Assembly: GCA_002733205.1 (NCBI GenBank)
Contig: NVUW01000004.1
Coordinates: forward strand, 310,001-374,000
DNA length: 64,000 nt
Direction of reading: 5' to 3'
Origin: Thalassobium sp.
GTDB taxonomy: Bacteria > Pseudomonadota > Gammaproteobacteria > Pseudomonadales > Oceanobacteraceae
The notes beneath the pieces are model-generated. The model was not told the origin of the DNA. It was given only the letters and a program-made list of their open reading frames with translations, and made no database searches. How positions within the stretch are numbered: position 1 is the first letter of the stretch; each line of letters opens with the position of its first letter. Shown here piece after piece: positions 53,295-62,082 of this stretch. A program made the translations under genes and the position numbers.

Positions 53295-53458
53295 ACTCTA
53301 GACCCATCTGGTCACATTCTAACGCTTTATTAATGCCAATTTTATAGAGTTCTCTAGACAGGGGTTTCAGAACTGCATACGATTACTAAGTCTTTGATAT
53401 GTATTGATATTTAATGTCGAGTATCCATAACTAGTGAAACTTTTTAGAGAATATTACT

Positions 53459-54184
53459 ATGAATCAGAAATCGGGAAGGCCTCGTAAAGACCCCGTAGAT
53501 AAATATCGTGTTCAATCGTGGTTCAATTTTGTCTCTGAAAATGGTCTTCGCAGTGCCTACGAGCTGGAGCTAGAGTTTTCTCCTCAAAACTTTAAAAAAG
53601 ACGATGATGGTAATACTATCTATCCATGTACTTGGGCTAAGTATCGCTCGGGAAAAATTACTCCGAGCGAAAGTCTGTTAGCCAGAGTCGAGGAGCTATA
53701 CCCAGGAAGCCGATCTTGGTTTAATCATCCAATATGGAGATTATTGACACAAAAGCCTCCAAGCTCCGATTTTCTAAAAGCATCTATCGCCCCAGTTAAA
53801 CCCAGGCTTACTAAAATCATAGGGGAGTACGATCCGACAAACTCATATCAAATCCTTTCGAGCGAGCATACCTACAAATATCTTTATGAATTTGATTTGG
53901 TAAAGTCATTCGCCAGATACTCACAAAAGGATAGCGTCGATAAGCTCATAGGAGCATTAGCCCTTCTCGTTGACTCAGAAAAAAGACAATGCCGTATACA
54001 AAATATATATTCTCACCACGCAGTCATTTGCAATATTGACATAGCATGCAAGTACTTGGCCTATATAGAAAAGGAAGTTCTGCTAGAGTGTATTTACAAT
54101 AGATTTTCACCCACAGAGTATTTTAATTTCATCTCTTATCAAGAGAGCGTAGGATATTCTTCATTAATCACACCTAGCTCTTAA
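53459..54184 (+). CDS. Hypothetical protein just outside the transposon right side
   Basis: 241 residues beginning with GRPRKDPVDKYRVQSWFNF, a basic N-terminus followed by an aromatic helical segment, then CTWAKYRSGKITPSESLL, which looks like a short DNA-contacting helix pair. Low GC. Not recognised. It lies divergent from the transposon regulator and may be either element cargo or a neighbour. Confidence 0.5.
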   Translation: MNQKSGRPRKDPVDKYRVQSWFNFVSENGLRSAYELELEFSPQNFKKDDDGNTIYPCTWAKYRSGKITPSESLLARVEELYPGSRSWFNHPIWRLLTQKPPSSDFLKASIAPVKPRLTKIIGEYDPTNSYQILSSEHTYKYLYEFDLVKSFARYSQKDSVDKLIGALALLVDSEKRQCRIQNIYSHHAVICNIDIACKYLAYIEKEVLLECIYNRFSPTEYFNFISYQESVGYSSLITPSS

Positions 54185-54282
54185 GGCCTGTTTTTTGGGA
54201 TTGGAAAGTATCAACACTATTCAGGACGAGACAAACAGGAGTATCTTAGTTAAACAACACGAATGTGTATGAGGAAAGCTCT

Positions 54283-54702
54283 ATGGATTTATCACCCGCT
54301 GAGTTTGCTAGAGATGCCTCTAAGCCATTGGTGCTCTCAGAGACCAAAATGGCGCTCGCCTTGCGTCTAGGGGCTCGAATTCTTGCTAGCTGGCAAATAA
54401 CAACTGAAGAGTCTGCAACCATCCTAATGGTATCTTCATCCATAATACTGGAAGCTCTTGATGGCAGCCTGGCCAGAATTGAACTGGAGTCAGAGCAAGT
54501 CCAAAGAATTGCGCTACTTGTCGACATAGACTTATGCCTGCGTGCATTATTCTCAAACCCCGAAAACATTCTCGGTTTTATGCGCATGGAGAATAACAAT
54601 CCTTTTTTTGATGGGTGCTCTCCTATCGAGAGAATATTGACAGGAGATTTGGACACTTTCTGTAAGACGGCGACACACATCCGCTCCCTCCTGACATCCT
54701 AA
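54283..54702 (+). CDS. ParS/MbcA/Xre-like antitoxin-type protein (DUF2384-like)
   Basis: 139 residues starting MDLSPAEFARDASKPLVLSE with a GAGGAAA site 6 nt upstream. It has the C-terminal FDGCSPIERILTGDLDTFCK pattern of the ParS/MbcA toxin-binding module and an N-terminal helical domain that in this family binds DNA. Its usual partner is a RES-type NAD-cleaving toxin, which is absent; instead a HipA-like gene follows 170 nt downstream. Confidence 0.6.
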   Translation: MDLSPAEFARDASKPLVLSETKMALALRLGARILASWQITTEESATILMVSSSIILEALDGSLARIELESEQVQRIALLVDIDLCLRALFSNPENILGFMRMENNNPFFDGCSPIERILTGDLDTFCKTATHIRSLLTS

Positions 54703-54872
54703 TTTAAATCCAAAAACAACACGCCTGGCACCAAGTGGTCGTCAAAGGCGTTGTACAACCAGTTGAGCGCATAAACGGGATGTCTTCGCTATACGCTCCT
54801 CCAGCTAATAATGACTACAAGCCTATGAGCGGCTGTAAAACGTCCGGTAAAACCCCAGCTGGGAGATTGTAT

Positions 54873-56105
54873 ATGAGCCATAACGAGCACTTTTTACTCA
54901 AACGCATGAGCCCTGCCGGGCAAGTCTACGATGCTGGAACCATGACGCTGGTCATCGGCGCAGGAGAACGTATTGAACAGGTACAATTCAACTACCGACC
55001 TGAAACTGAGCGACTGGATCCCAGACACTCAACAGATGAGCACGACCTGACTTTTGGTAGCAATGGCCGAGCCTTACCCGGCTTCATTGATGATTTCCTA
55101 CCCGATGACTGGGGTAAAAAAATTATTGCCGCTCATATCCAAAAACGCTTCCTCAATGTCTGCGAAGTGATTGAAAACTCCGGAATCCATAGCACCCTTG
55201 GCGCTATCAAAATCGTTAGTCCTCGCGAGCCATTAGAAGAACACATATGGGATACAGGGGTGGATATTGATCTTCTACACTCCATTCCGGATCAGGTCTG
55301 GGATGGTGACCTGGATGAACTACGCAACAGAGAAGATACGCTGATGATGCTTATTCGTGGTGGAAGCCAGGCAGGTGGCGCCAGACCTAAGCTGATTGTT
55401 ACTGAAAAGCAAACCCAAGGCTCCAGATTTTGGCTCGTAAAATTTAACCGCTCCTCAGATCCCTTTAATTATGCTCATCTCGAGTGGGCCTGTCTGGAAC
55501 TCTGCCGGCGTGCAGGACTACCTGTACCTGCCGCGGAGTGCATGACCCTCCCTTCAGGACGAGCTGCTCTTAAAGTAGAGCGATTTGATGTCATGCCAAG
55601 TGGCGGACGCTACCACATGCTGACTTTTAACTCACTGTTAAAGAATGAGCACGATCAGGACGATGCCTTGTTTGCTAGCTATGAAGCTTTGGCTGACATA
55701 ATCCGGCATTACAGCTATCAGCCCCAAACAGACCTGGGGACCCTGTTCGGCCAGATGTTAATCAATATGGCTGTACGTAACACTGATGATCACTTGCGGA
55801 ATTTTTCACTCATTCGCGACCAGACTGGCTGGAAGCTATCTCCAATTTATGATGTGGTACCCAATGAGAATCTGGATACCAAGCATCAGCTTTCTTGCCT
55901 CTATAGCCAGTATTTACCTTCCTTTAAAGACGCCGAAAAAGCAGGCATACGCTGCTTTGGCCTCAGCCCTGAAGAAGCTCAGCGGATAGTCGAAAGCATC
56001 AAATTGGCCCTGCAAGAATGGCCCAGCATCATTGCGCGCTCAGGTATGAATGAAAATGATCGGGAGTTCGCTCTGACGGTAACAAAACACACGAACAGGT
56101 CTTAA
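54873..56105 (+). CDS. HipA-like serine/threonine kinase
   Basis: 410 residues. Start at 54873 chosen for GGGAG 8 nt upstream; earlier GTG/ATG codons in frame lack ribosome sites. HipA landmarks are IRGGSQAGGARPKL (Gly-rich ATP-loop region), FNRSSDPFNYAHLEW, the catalytic NTDDHLRNFSL and the metal site SPIYDVVP. HipA phosphorylates glutamyl-tRNA synthetase in E. coli. No HipB-type antitoxin is adjacent; the ParS-like gene upstream is the only candidate partner. Confidence 0.85.
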   Translation: MSHNEHFLLKRMSPAGQVYDAGTMTLVIGAGERIEQVQFNYRPETERLDPRHSTDEHDLTFGSNGRALPGFIDDFLPDDWGKKIIAAHIQKRFLNVCEVIENSGIHSTLGAIKIVSPREPLEEHIWDTGVDIDLLHSIPDQVWDGDLDELRNREDTLMMLIRGGSQAGGARPKLIVTEKQTQGSRFWLVKFNRSSDPFNYAHLEWACLELCRRAGLPVPAAECMTLPSGRAALKVERFDVMPSGGRYHMLTFNSLLKNEHDQDDALFASYEALADIIRHYSYQPQTDLGTLFGQMLINMAVRNTDDHLRNFSLIRDQTGWKLSPIYDVVPNENLDTKHQLSCLYSQYLPSFKDAEKAGIRCFGLSPEEAQRIVESIKLALQEWPSIIARSGMNENDREFALTVTKHTNRS

Positions 56106-56196
56106 GCGGAAAGAACCAGATTGACCTGACTATTTACCACTCTATACGCTTACCAGAATACGCTAGTCTATTCTGCCCTGGCATCCATGGAGATGT

Positions 56197-56382
56197 ATGA
56201 TGAACAAGGCTCGCTCAGATCAATTCAAAATAGACCAGGTGATCGGTTCATGCCTTCTATCCGGTATTGTGGTTAGCGATGAACAAAAAGAACTTCTACG
56301 AAAGATCATGTCCGGTGAGTTAGATCCAGAGCAAGCAAAGGCCGAGGCTCTCAGACTACTATCTAATAATAAGGAGCAATAA
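56197..56382 (+). CDS. VbhA-like orphan antitoxin
   Basis: 61 residues containing GIVVSDEQKELLRKIMSGEL followed by DPEQAKAEAL, the helix pattern of VbhA-type antitoxins that block Fic toxins. No Fic gene is present here; the next gene is an exonuclease. It is likely the remnant of a toxin-antitoxin pair or part of an antitoxin store. Confidence 0.55.
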   Translation: MMNKARSDQFKIDQVIGSCLLSGIVVSDEQKELLRKIMSGELDPEQAKAEALRLLSNNKEQ

Positions 56383-56503
56383 CGAACATACTGTAGGACC
56401 TTTGTGTACATTTTGCTTCGTTATCGGAAGATGGGAAAGACAAAGCGGATCGGTTTGTTAACTTAAAAATCCAAGATGTAATAGGAAAGGCGGAATAAGC
56501 GAG

Positions 56504-57079
56504 ATGAATAAACCGTCTAGATTTCTTTTGATTGACCTCGAATGCACTTGCAATGACGACCCGCCGCTGCCAAAAGGAGAATCTGAAATTATCGAAATAG
56601 GAGCAATCTTGGGGCAACTAAGGGTGGAAGGATTTTCTCTAATCGATGAATTACAACTCTATGTTCGGCCCACAATTCATCCGACATTAACCCCGTTTTG
56701 CACCACACTCACCGGGATTGAGCAGCAGACGGTCAATTGCGCACCTGAACTTGAAACTTCATTCCGCCTTTTAACGGACTTCCTTAGAGAGTACTCGCCA
56801 ACGGCCTGGGGAAGCTGGGGGAAATTCGATGCCCGACAGTTTGAGACGGAGGCAGTCAGTAAATCTATCCCCAATCCAATAGCATTACTCCCGCACCACA
56901 ACATCAAACAACTGTTTGCCCGCAAACGTGGTCATAGGGTAGGCCTTGCCAGAGCTGTACAGCTGTCTGGTTTACATTTTCAAGGCCAACACCACTCCGG
57001 ACTTGATGACGCCCGAAATATTGGACGACTCATTGAACACGACGATCTGCTACGAGAAGCAATTTTAAAGAGGCTCTAA
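56504..57079 (+). CDS. ERI-1/KapD-like 3'-5' exonuclease (DEDDh)
   Basis: 191 residues. Exo I is LLIDLECTCN, Exo II TAWGSWGKFDARQFE and Exo III HSGLDDARNIGRLI; this matches the ERI-1 exonuclease subclass with Asp-Leu-Glu, Asp and the His-x4-Asp end. The class trims RNA or DNA 3' ends. Start MNKPSRFLLIDLECT has weak ribosome-site support. It is the last gene of the accessory block before the backbone. Confidence 0.8.
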   Translation: MNKPSRFLLIDLECTCNDDPPLPKGESEIIEIGAILGQLRVEGFSLIDELQLYVRPTIHPTLTPFCTTLTGIEQQTVNCAPELETSFRLLTDFLREYSPTAWGSWGKFDARQFETEAVSKSIPNPIALLPHHNIKQLFARKRGHRVGLARAVQLSGLHFQGQHHSGLDDARNIGRLIEHDDLLREAILKRL

Positions 57080-57601
57080 CATAGTCTCTGATGACCAGAC
57101 TTAAGTATCTTTTACCTATTGTGACGATCAAAAACTCTGAATACCCAAGGGCTGCAACGGGTAGAACCTAAAGGCACCATTGATTGCGCAGGCGGCACTA
57201 CAGCATAGACACCAGAAGTAACCTTCTGATCAAGCCTCCAGAATGTTGAATATAAGTCAAAAAAATATTCAGTATACACAGTGATTCAACCATCCGTAAT
57301 TCTGACTAGTACCAAATAGTGCCGAAGTCAGAGCTGCATACTAATACCCTAACTGCGAATATTCCTGGCTGATTCCATAGCAAAGAACGGATGGCCGCTG
57401 GATTAATCAGTGTATGTGTATCTAATTCTGAGCCTTTATGCCAAGGGAACTCTGGGAGTAGTAAAGATTTCAGACACAGACAGTTAGCGGAGCCTGCTTA
57501 GCCTCCTGATAAATATTAGCAATATTGAGTTTTTATGCATTGAGAAGGCCCCAGAGTATAGATCATTACCTCTGATAGCCTTCCCTCTACATTTACCTAG
57601 T
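57080..57601. other. Non-coding boundary region
   Basis: About 520 nt without a gene I can support. It is AT-rich with no strong hairpin or repeat. Short frames are uninformative. It separates the accessory block from the outer-membrane operon and may hold a decayed element end. Confidence 0.5.
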
Positions 57602-58954
57602 TTATCTTACCCCGGAAGATCTTAACGCTGCAGGCGTATATTCGGATACTTTTGGATCTGTGCCGAACGTTAGTGAGTTACGTTCTTCATTTCGCATACC
57701 CGACACCAGATAGCGGCCATTAATGAGATCATGGAGAACCTCCACTCCCAGCCACGGAACATCAACATGGTACAACTGCACGAAATGCCCCATACCCACA
57801 CGCCATAGATCGCCACGATTGTCGTAATGGTCGGCTATGCTGATTTGCCAGGAATCCTCGTCGATATAAAAGGTACGGCGGCCATAGACGTGACGTTGGC
57901 CATCTTTAACTGTCGCATCAACCACCCACACTCGATGCAGTTCGTATCGGGTGTATTCCGGATTCATATGACCGGCTTGAATGATGTCATTGTACTTCGC
58001 ATCCGGACTTTCCAGTTTGTAGCTATTGTAAGGAATATAAACTTCCCTTTTACCAATCAGCTTCCAGTCATATCGGTCTACTGCACCGTTAAACATATCC
58101 AAATTGTCTGCTACACGCTGACCGTCAGAGGCTGGGTACGGTCCATCGTACGCAATTTGTGGCGCCCGACGCACTCGACGCTGACCGGCATTATAGATCC
58201 AGGCCATGCGCGGATTTTTCACCTGATTGATAGGTTCGTGCACAAGAACAATATCTCCGGCCAGACGCGCAGGGCCGGTAATCAACTGCTTGTAGTAGAA
58301 AAGAATGTCATCCCCTTTATTCTCATCATACCCTGGCATCGCACTCTGAAAAGCAAATTCCTGACGAAATGAAACAGGGATAAAGCTGCCATCGGCAAGC
58401 GGTGTTGCCTGCACGTGAGTACGTTTAGCGCTGCCTCCGCGATAACGAGTCAGATGATTCCATACGACTTCCAGTGCGTTTTCCGGTATGGGAAATGGAG
58501 TTGCCTGATGAAAGTCTTGCAGACCGTTTCCATTCTCGACCAGCTCCGTATGCTCAGCATTGTAGCGAGCCGCCTTATACAGGTTTTCCGGCAGCTTTGC
58601 ACTTCGATGGCTCGGATACACCGGCATAGTAAAAGTGGCGTATCGCTTAAATAAAGCCAACTGCCCTTCCGTCAGATGATCTTTATACTGTTCAACATTA
58701 TCTCTGGTTATTGTAAATAATGGTGATTCTTTCGAGTAAGGATCTTCCAGAAAGTTGTTTCCAAGAATTTTCCCCGCACTTTTATCCAGCCCTCCCGTCC
58801 AGGCTGGAATAGAGCCTGAGGAGTTTCCTCCCATTTCCGCACCGATAGGCGTGAGATCTTTTCCCAAGCGCGCTGCGACCTCAGCGGTTACCGCTGCCAG
58901 AGTGCTATCTGCAAAAAAAATGCACCCTAATACAACCATTGTTAAATACTTCAT
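57602..58954 (-). CDS. DUF1329 outer-membrane-associated protein
   Basis: 450 residues with a signal peptide MKYLTMVVLGCIFFADSTLA, cut near STLA/AVT, which sets the start at 58954. Family landmarks include YNAGQRRVRRAPQIAYDGPY (core) and QISIADHYDNRGDLWRVGMG. DUF1329 proteins are LolB-fold-like periplasmic partners of DUF1302 proteins and usually share their operon, as here with 10 nt spacing. Roles linked to hydrophobic-substrate handling are reported in some bacteria; the substrate here is unknown. Confidence 0.85.
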   Translation of the reverse strand: MKYLTMVVLGCIFFADSTLAAVTAEVAARLGKDLTPIGAEMGGNSSGSIPAWTGGLDKSAGKILGNNFLEDPYSKESPLFTITRDNVEQYKDHLTEGQLALFKRYATFTMPVYPSHRSAKLPENLYKAARYNAEHTELVENGNGLQDFHQATPFPIPENALEVVWNHLTRYRGGSAKRTHVQATPLADGSFIPVSFRQEFAFQSAMPGYDENKGDDILFYYKQLITGPARLAGDIVLVHEPINQVKNPRMAWIYNAGQRRVRRAPQIAYDGPYPASDGQRVADNLDMFNGAVDRYDWKLIGKREVYIPYNSYKLESPDAKYNDIIQAGHMNPEYTRYELHRVWVVDATVKDGQRHVYGRRTFYIDEDSWQISIADHYDNRGDLWRVGMGHFVQLYHVDVPWLGVEVLHDLINGRYLVSGMRNEERNSLTFGTDPKVSEYTPAALRSSGVR

Positions 58955-58964
58955 AGCATGCACC

Positions 58965-60845
58965 TTAGAATGAAACACCAACGCTCGCAGACACAAAGTC
59001 ACGATCAGTATTCAGGTTGTAATCTCCATCGAAGTAGTCTGTGTAGGAAACTGACATCCGGTAGGTATTCATGTACTCCATATCCAGCCCTGCAGTAACC
59101 GCCTTATTCCCTTCGGAAAAGCCTGGCTCCGGGCCATAGCCATTCACATCGTGAGAGAAAGCAATACTTGGTTTGAAGCTGGCACCAGCAATCCACTGGC
59201 TGTACTCCAGAGTTGCCCGCATACGGTAACCCCATGCGTATTCAGTGGCGAATCCCTTATTATTGCAGTCCTCTGGTGATTTATTGTTTGTGTAACCGGT
59301 ACACAGACTATTGTCAGGATAGAGACGCCCCTGTCCATAGTTTGTACTGCGTCCATAGCGCACGCCGCCAGGACCTTCAAGATCAGCAATATGTGTCATG
59401 CCTGCCTCTGCAACGACAGACAAACGATCTGCACTGAAAACATCATCAAAGAATTGGATCGCCGTTACCTGAGCCTGAGTAACAGGCTTACGGTTGTATC
59501 CTTCTACGTACGCAGAATTTTCAATGTTCACCTCTCCGGAATACAGCAAGGGGGATAAAGCCTCGACACCAACGCCCATAGAAATCAGATCCACCGGGTT
59601 AAACTGGAGAGGCATATTAGGACGGTAACTGACTTCACCAGACAGAGAAGCGCCGGAATCCAGGGACGTACTGAAACTCAGTCCGTATAAATGGATATCT
59701 TCCGGATATTCAATCAGATACTGCGAAGTGCCTATGCGATAGGCCTGCACCAGAGCTTGTCCCTGCTCGCTTGCCAGAAATCCTGAACAAGCAGGGGCTG
59801 GTACTCCCAGGTTAGCGCAAATGTCGGGTGCAAACGAAAGGTCGGCCATGTGCGGACTACTGATAGCACTGATGAATGGCATGCGACTGTGGTAATTGAG
59901 GTAGTAAAAACCAAACTCCGTATCGGCCTCTGGGCTGAAATAACGCAGAGCGGTACCCCATTGGCCCTTATCCTTCGGCTTTATATCCTCTGCACGCTGA
60001 ACAGAAAGCCCCTCATCGTTAAACTGAACGCCTTCCGGTGTCAGTGCCGCTATGGCTGCGGCCTGCACCGCCGGATCATCGGAGACACTAACCGGCAAAG
60101 GGCCACATCCATCGGCGACGACATCATTGGTTGAAAAGAAGGTTCCACAGTTATCGACTACCGTTTGCTCCCATTCGAACTGGTAAAAGATCTCTGCCGA
60201 TAAATTGTCCGTCAGCCCCTGAGAAATCGACAACATGCTGACCGGACGGAGTCCGTCTTTAATTTCAGAGCCCGGACGACGCAATGCTGCCACATCGAAG
60301 GGGTTAATCACATTGATTCCGCCCTGAATGAACGTGCTCTCACCCCAGCTCAGAACCTGACGACCAAGGCGTACCGAGCCGGGCCGGCCACCAAAATCAG
60401 ACTCATACCAGACGAACGCATCCATCAGTTCCGAACCAGTATTTTTTGCTGCTTCTACCCGGCCCGTTGATTCCACATTCCGATAGCGCTGATCATTGTC
60501 TTCCAGTTCAAAGTCGTACCAGTATTTTCCACGCACCAAAGCTCCTGCCTGACCATAGCGTAATTCGAGTTCATGCATACCTTTGAATACACGGGAAAAG
60601 GCGTCGCCTTTTTTAAAATTTCTCTTCCCGTCATTAATGACAGAACTGCGCATCAGATCCGGGTCGGCATCACGCAGCGCCCAGCCCTGGCCGTAAGAGA
60701 AATCAGAATTCAAACTGCCTTCCAGCTCTCCAATGTGAAACTCCACAGCCTGCGCTGAACATGAGATCAACGCCAGACTCAGAAATGATCCCTGCACGAT
60801 AGGCAGCGGTTTGCGCGCTAATAAATACCTGAATGACATTGCCAT
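58965..60845 (-). CDS. DUF1302 outer-membrane beta-barrel
   Basis: 626 residues. Signal peptide ends ALISCSAQA/VEF. The family N-terminal ELEGSLNSDFSYGQGW is followed by many amphipathic strands and a C-terminal phenylalanine (VSASVGVSF), the outer-membrane insertion signal. It is first in the operon, transcribed away from the amidohydrolase gene. Likely moves or stores a hydrophobic compound with the DUF1329 partner, by family knowledge. Confidence 0.88.
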   Translation of the reverse strand: MAMSFRYLLARKPLPIVQGSFLSLALISCSAQAVEFHIGELEGSLNSDFSYGQGWALRDADPDLMRSSVINDGKRNFKKGDAFSRVFKGMHELELRYGQAGALVRGKYWYDFELEDNDQRYRNVESTGRVEAAKNTGSELMDAFVWYESDFGGRPGSVRLGRQVLSWGESTFIQGGINVINPFDVAALRRPGSEIKDGLRPVSMLSISQGLTDNLSAEIFYQFEWEQTVVDNCGTFFSTNDVVADGCGPLPVSVSDDPAVQAAAIAALTPEGVQFNDEGLSVQRAEDIKPKDKGQWGTALRYFSPEADTEFGFYYLNYHSRMPFISAISSPHMADLSFAPDICANLGVPAPACSGFLASEQGQALVQAYRIGTSQYLIEYPEDIHLYGLSFSTSLDSGASLSGEVSYRPNMPLQFNPVDLISMGVGVEALSPLLYSGEVNIENSAYVEGYNRKPVTQAQVTAIQFFDDVFSADRLSVVAEAGMTHIADLEGPGGVRYGRSTNYGQGRLYPDNSLCTGYTNNKSPEDCNNKGFATEYAWGYRMRATLEYSQWIAGASFKPSIAFSHDVNGYGPEPGFSEGNKAVTAGLDMEYMNTYRMSVSYTDYFDGDYNLNTDRDFVSASVGVSF

Positions 60846-60927
60846 AAGGTCTACCTTTTTATTTTTGTTGAAGTCACTGGCCCCATTCGGCGGACTTACG
60901 ACAAAGGAACCAATCGTGACCTTATTT

Positions 60928-60945
60928 GAACACTAATGTTCATTT
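60928..60945. promoter_or_regulatory. Operator-like palindrome in the divergent promoter
   Basis: GAACACTAATGTTCATTT, with inverted GAACA / TGTTC, in the 117-nt (to the GTG at 60963) or 150-nt (to the ATG at 60996) region between the DUF1302 operon and the amidohydrolase. A near copy occurs at 63925-63943 before the last gene (AACAC-x-A-x-TGTTCATTT shared). Confidence 0.6.
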
Positions 60946-60995
60946 GAGGTCAATCATGTATAGTGTATGGACATGTTTATGTCGTGAGAACCAAG

Positions 60996-62057
60996 ATGCC
61001 CATCCAACAAGGCCTGATTGACGTACATCACCACCTGATCCCTCCAGTGTTCCGACAGACAATGGAACGTAAAGGCATCCCGTTAGTTGCCGGGGCGCCG
61101 CTTCCATCCTGGTCACCAGAAAAATCTCTTAAGCTTATGAATTCAAACGGAATTCAGACCGCAATCCTGTCACTGTCAGCACCCGGTACTGACTTTGGCG
61201 ATGGCCCGGCGGCGGCGGCAGATCTTGCCCGAGCCTGCAATGAGTACAGCGCCGGAATCATCGCGCGTTTCCCTGATCGTTTTGGGTCTTTTGCTGTGTT
61301 ACCGACCAACTTTCCTGAACTTGCCTGCCGGGAAGCGGAGCATGCGCTGGATGTATTGGGACTTGAGGGGATCGTTTTACTCGGCAGCAGCCAGGGATTA
61401 TTCCTCGGGGACCCTTCGCTTGATGAATTAATGTCACTGTTGAACGAAAGAAAGTCAGTTGTTTTTGTTCATCCCAACTTACATCAGACAAGTATTAATA
61501 ACGGCTTATCTATTCCCGGCTTCCTGATGGAGTTTTTATGTGATACCACCAGAGCCGCTTTGAATCTGATCAGGTACGACGTGCTCAACCGTTATCCTAA
61601 TATCCGCTGGATACTGTCGCATTCCGGTGGTTTTTTGCCCGCACTTGCTTGGCGCGGAGAAGCACTACAGGGATTTACAGCAAAGGGGACCGACGTGTTA
61701 AGTGAAGCCAGAAAATTCTACTATGATACTGCCCTATCTCCGTCAAACTTCTCCAGCCGTGTAGTCAAACAACTGGTGCCAGCTTCTCAGATCCTTTTTG
61801 GCAGCGATTTTCCATTCGCCCCCGAGCCAGTGACTCCCTTGCAAATCAATACACTAAAAGAAAGTAAAGTGTTCAGCGAACAGGAGCGCTATTTAATTCA
61901 GCGCCATAACGCGATTGGCCTTTTCCCAAAATACGCATCAGGAAATGAAATTAAGACGACCAGAGTTCTCCGCAGCAACATAAGTTTCTCCGAAGCTTTC
62001 AATGCTTTCAAATCCGAACTAAGTGGACGCTTCGTCGAAAAAATCCGATCCCGCTGA
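60996..62057 (+). CDS. Amidohydrolase, ACMSD-like (amidohydrolase_2)
   Basis: 353 residues. Start at 60996 (MPIQQGLIDVHHHL) is preferred to a GTG 33 nt earlier that lies next to the operator. Zinc ligands are all present: His-x-His in IDVHHHL, His in FVHPNLH, His in ILSHSGG and Asp in GSDFPF. This class decarboxylates or hydrolyses carboxylate-bearing ring-cleavage products, suggesting an aromatic or related catabolic role. Followed 25 nt later by an inactive-looking paralogue. Confidence 0.88.
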   Translation: MPIQQGLIDVHHHLIPPVFRQTMERKGIPLVAGAPLPSWSPEKSLKLMNSNGIQTAILSLSAPGTDFGDGPAAAADLARACNEYSAGIIARFPDRFGSFAVLPTNFPELACREAEHALDVLGLEGIVLLGSSQGLFLGDPSLDELMSLLNERKSVVFVHPNLHQTSINNGLSIPGFLMEFLCDTTRAALNLIRYDVLNRYPNIRWILSHSGGFLPALAWRGEALQGFTAKGTDVLSEARKFYYDTALSPSNFSSRVVKQLVPASQILFGSDFPFAPEPVTPLQINTLKESKVFSEQERYLIQRHNAIGLFPKYASGNEIKTTRVLRSNISFSEAFNAFKSELSGRFVEKIRSR

Positions 62058-62082
62058 TTCAACTGTTAACCAGAAAAATATT

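Larger units (their letters stand above)
36797..53360. mobile_element. Tn7-like transposon (TnsAB-TnsC-TniQ) with defence cargo; ends approximate
   Basis: The transposition module (53294 to 48099, minus strand) lies at the right side with tnsA nearest the right end, as in Tn7. The candidate left end, with three spaced 19-bp repeats, is about 25 bp beyond the tRNA 3' end. Between them lie Qat, the DRT2-type RT and the ATPase/GIY-YIG genes. No CRISPR-Cas genes are present, so targeting should depend on TniQ/TnsD-like site recognition. The right boundary is uncertain. A 13-of-19 match to the inverted repeat consensus at 53342-53360 is the only hint. Confidence 0.6.

Noticed and set aside
57224..57243. 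Gapped resemblance to the inverted 19-bp transposon repeat
   Set aside because: It needs a one-base gap and lies 4 kb outside the transposition genes. Probably chance.
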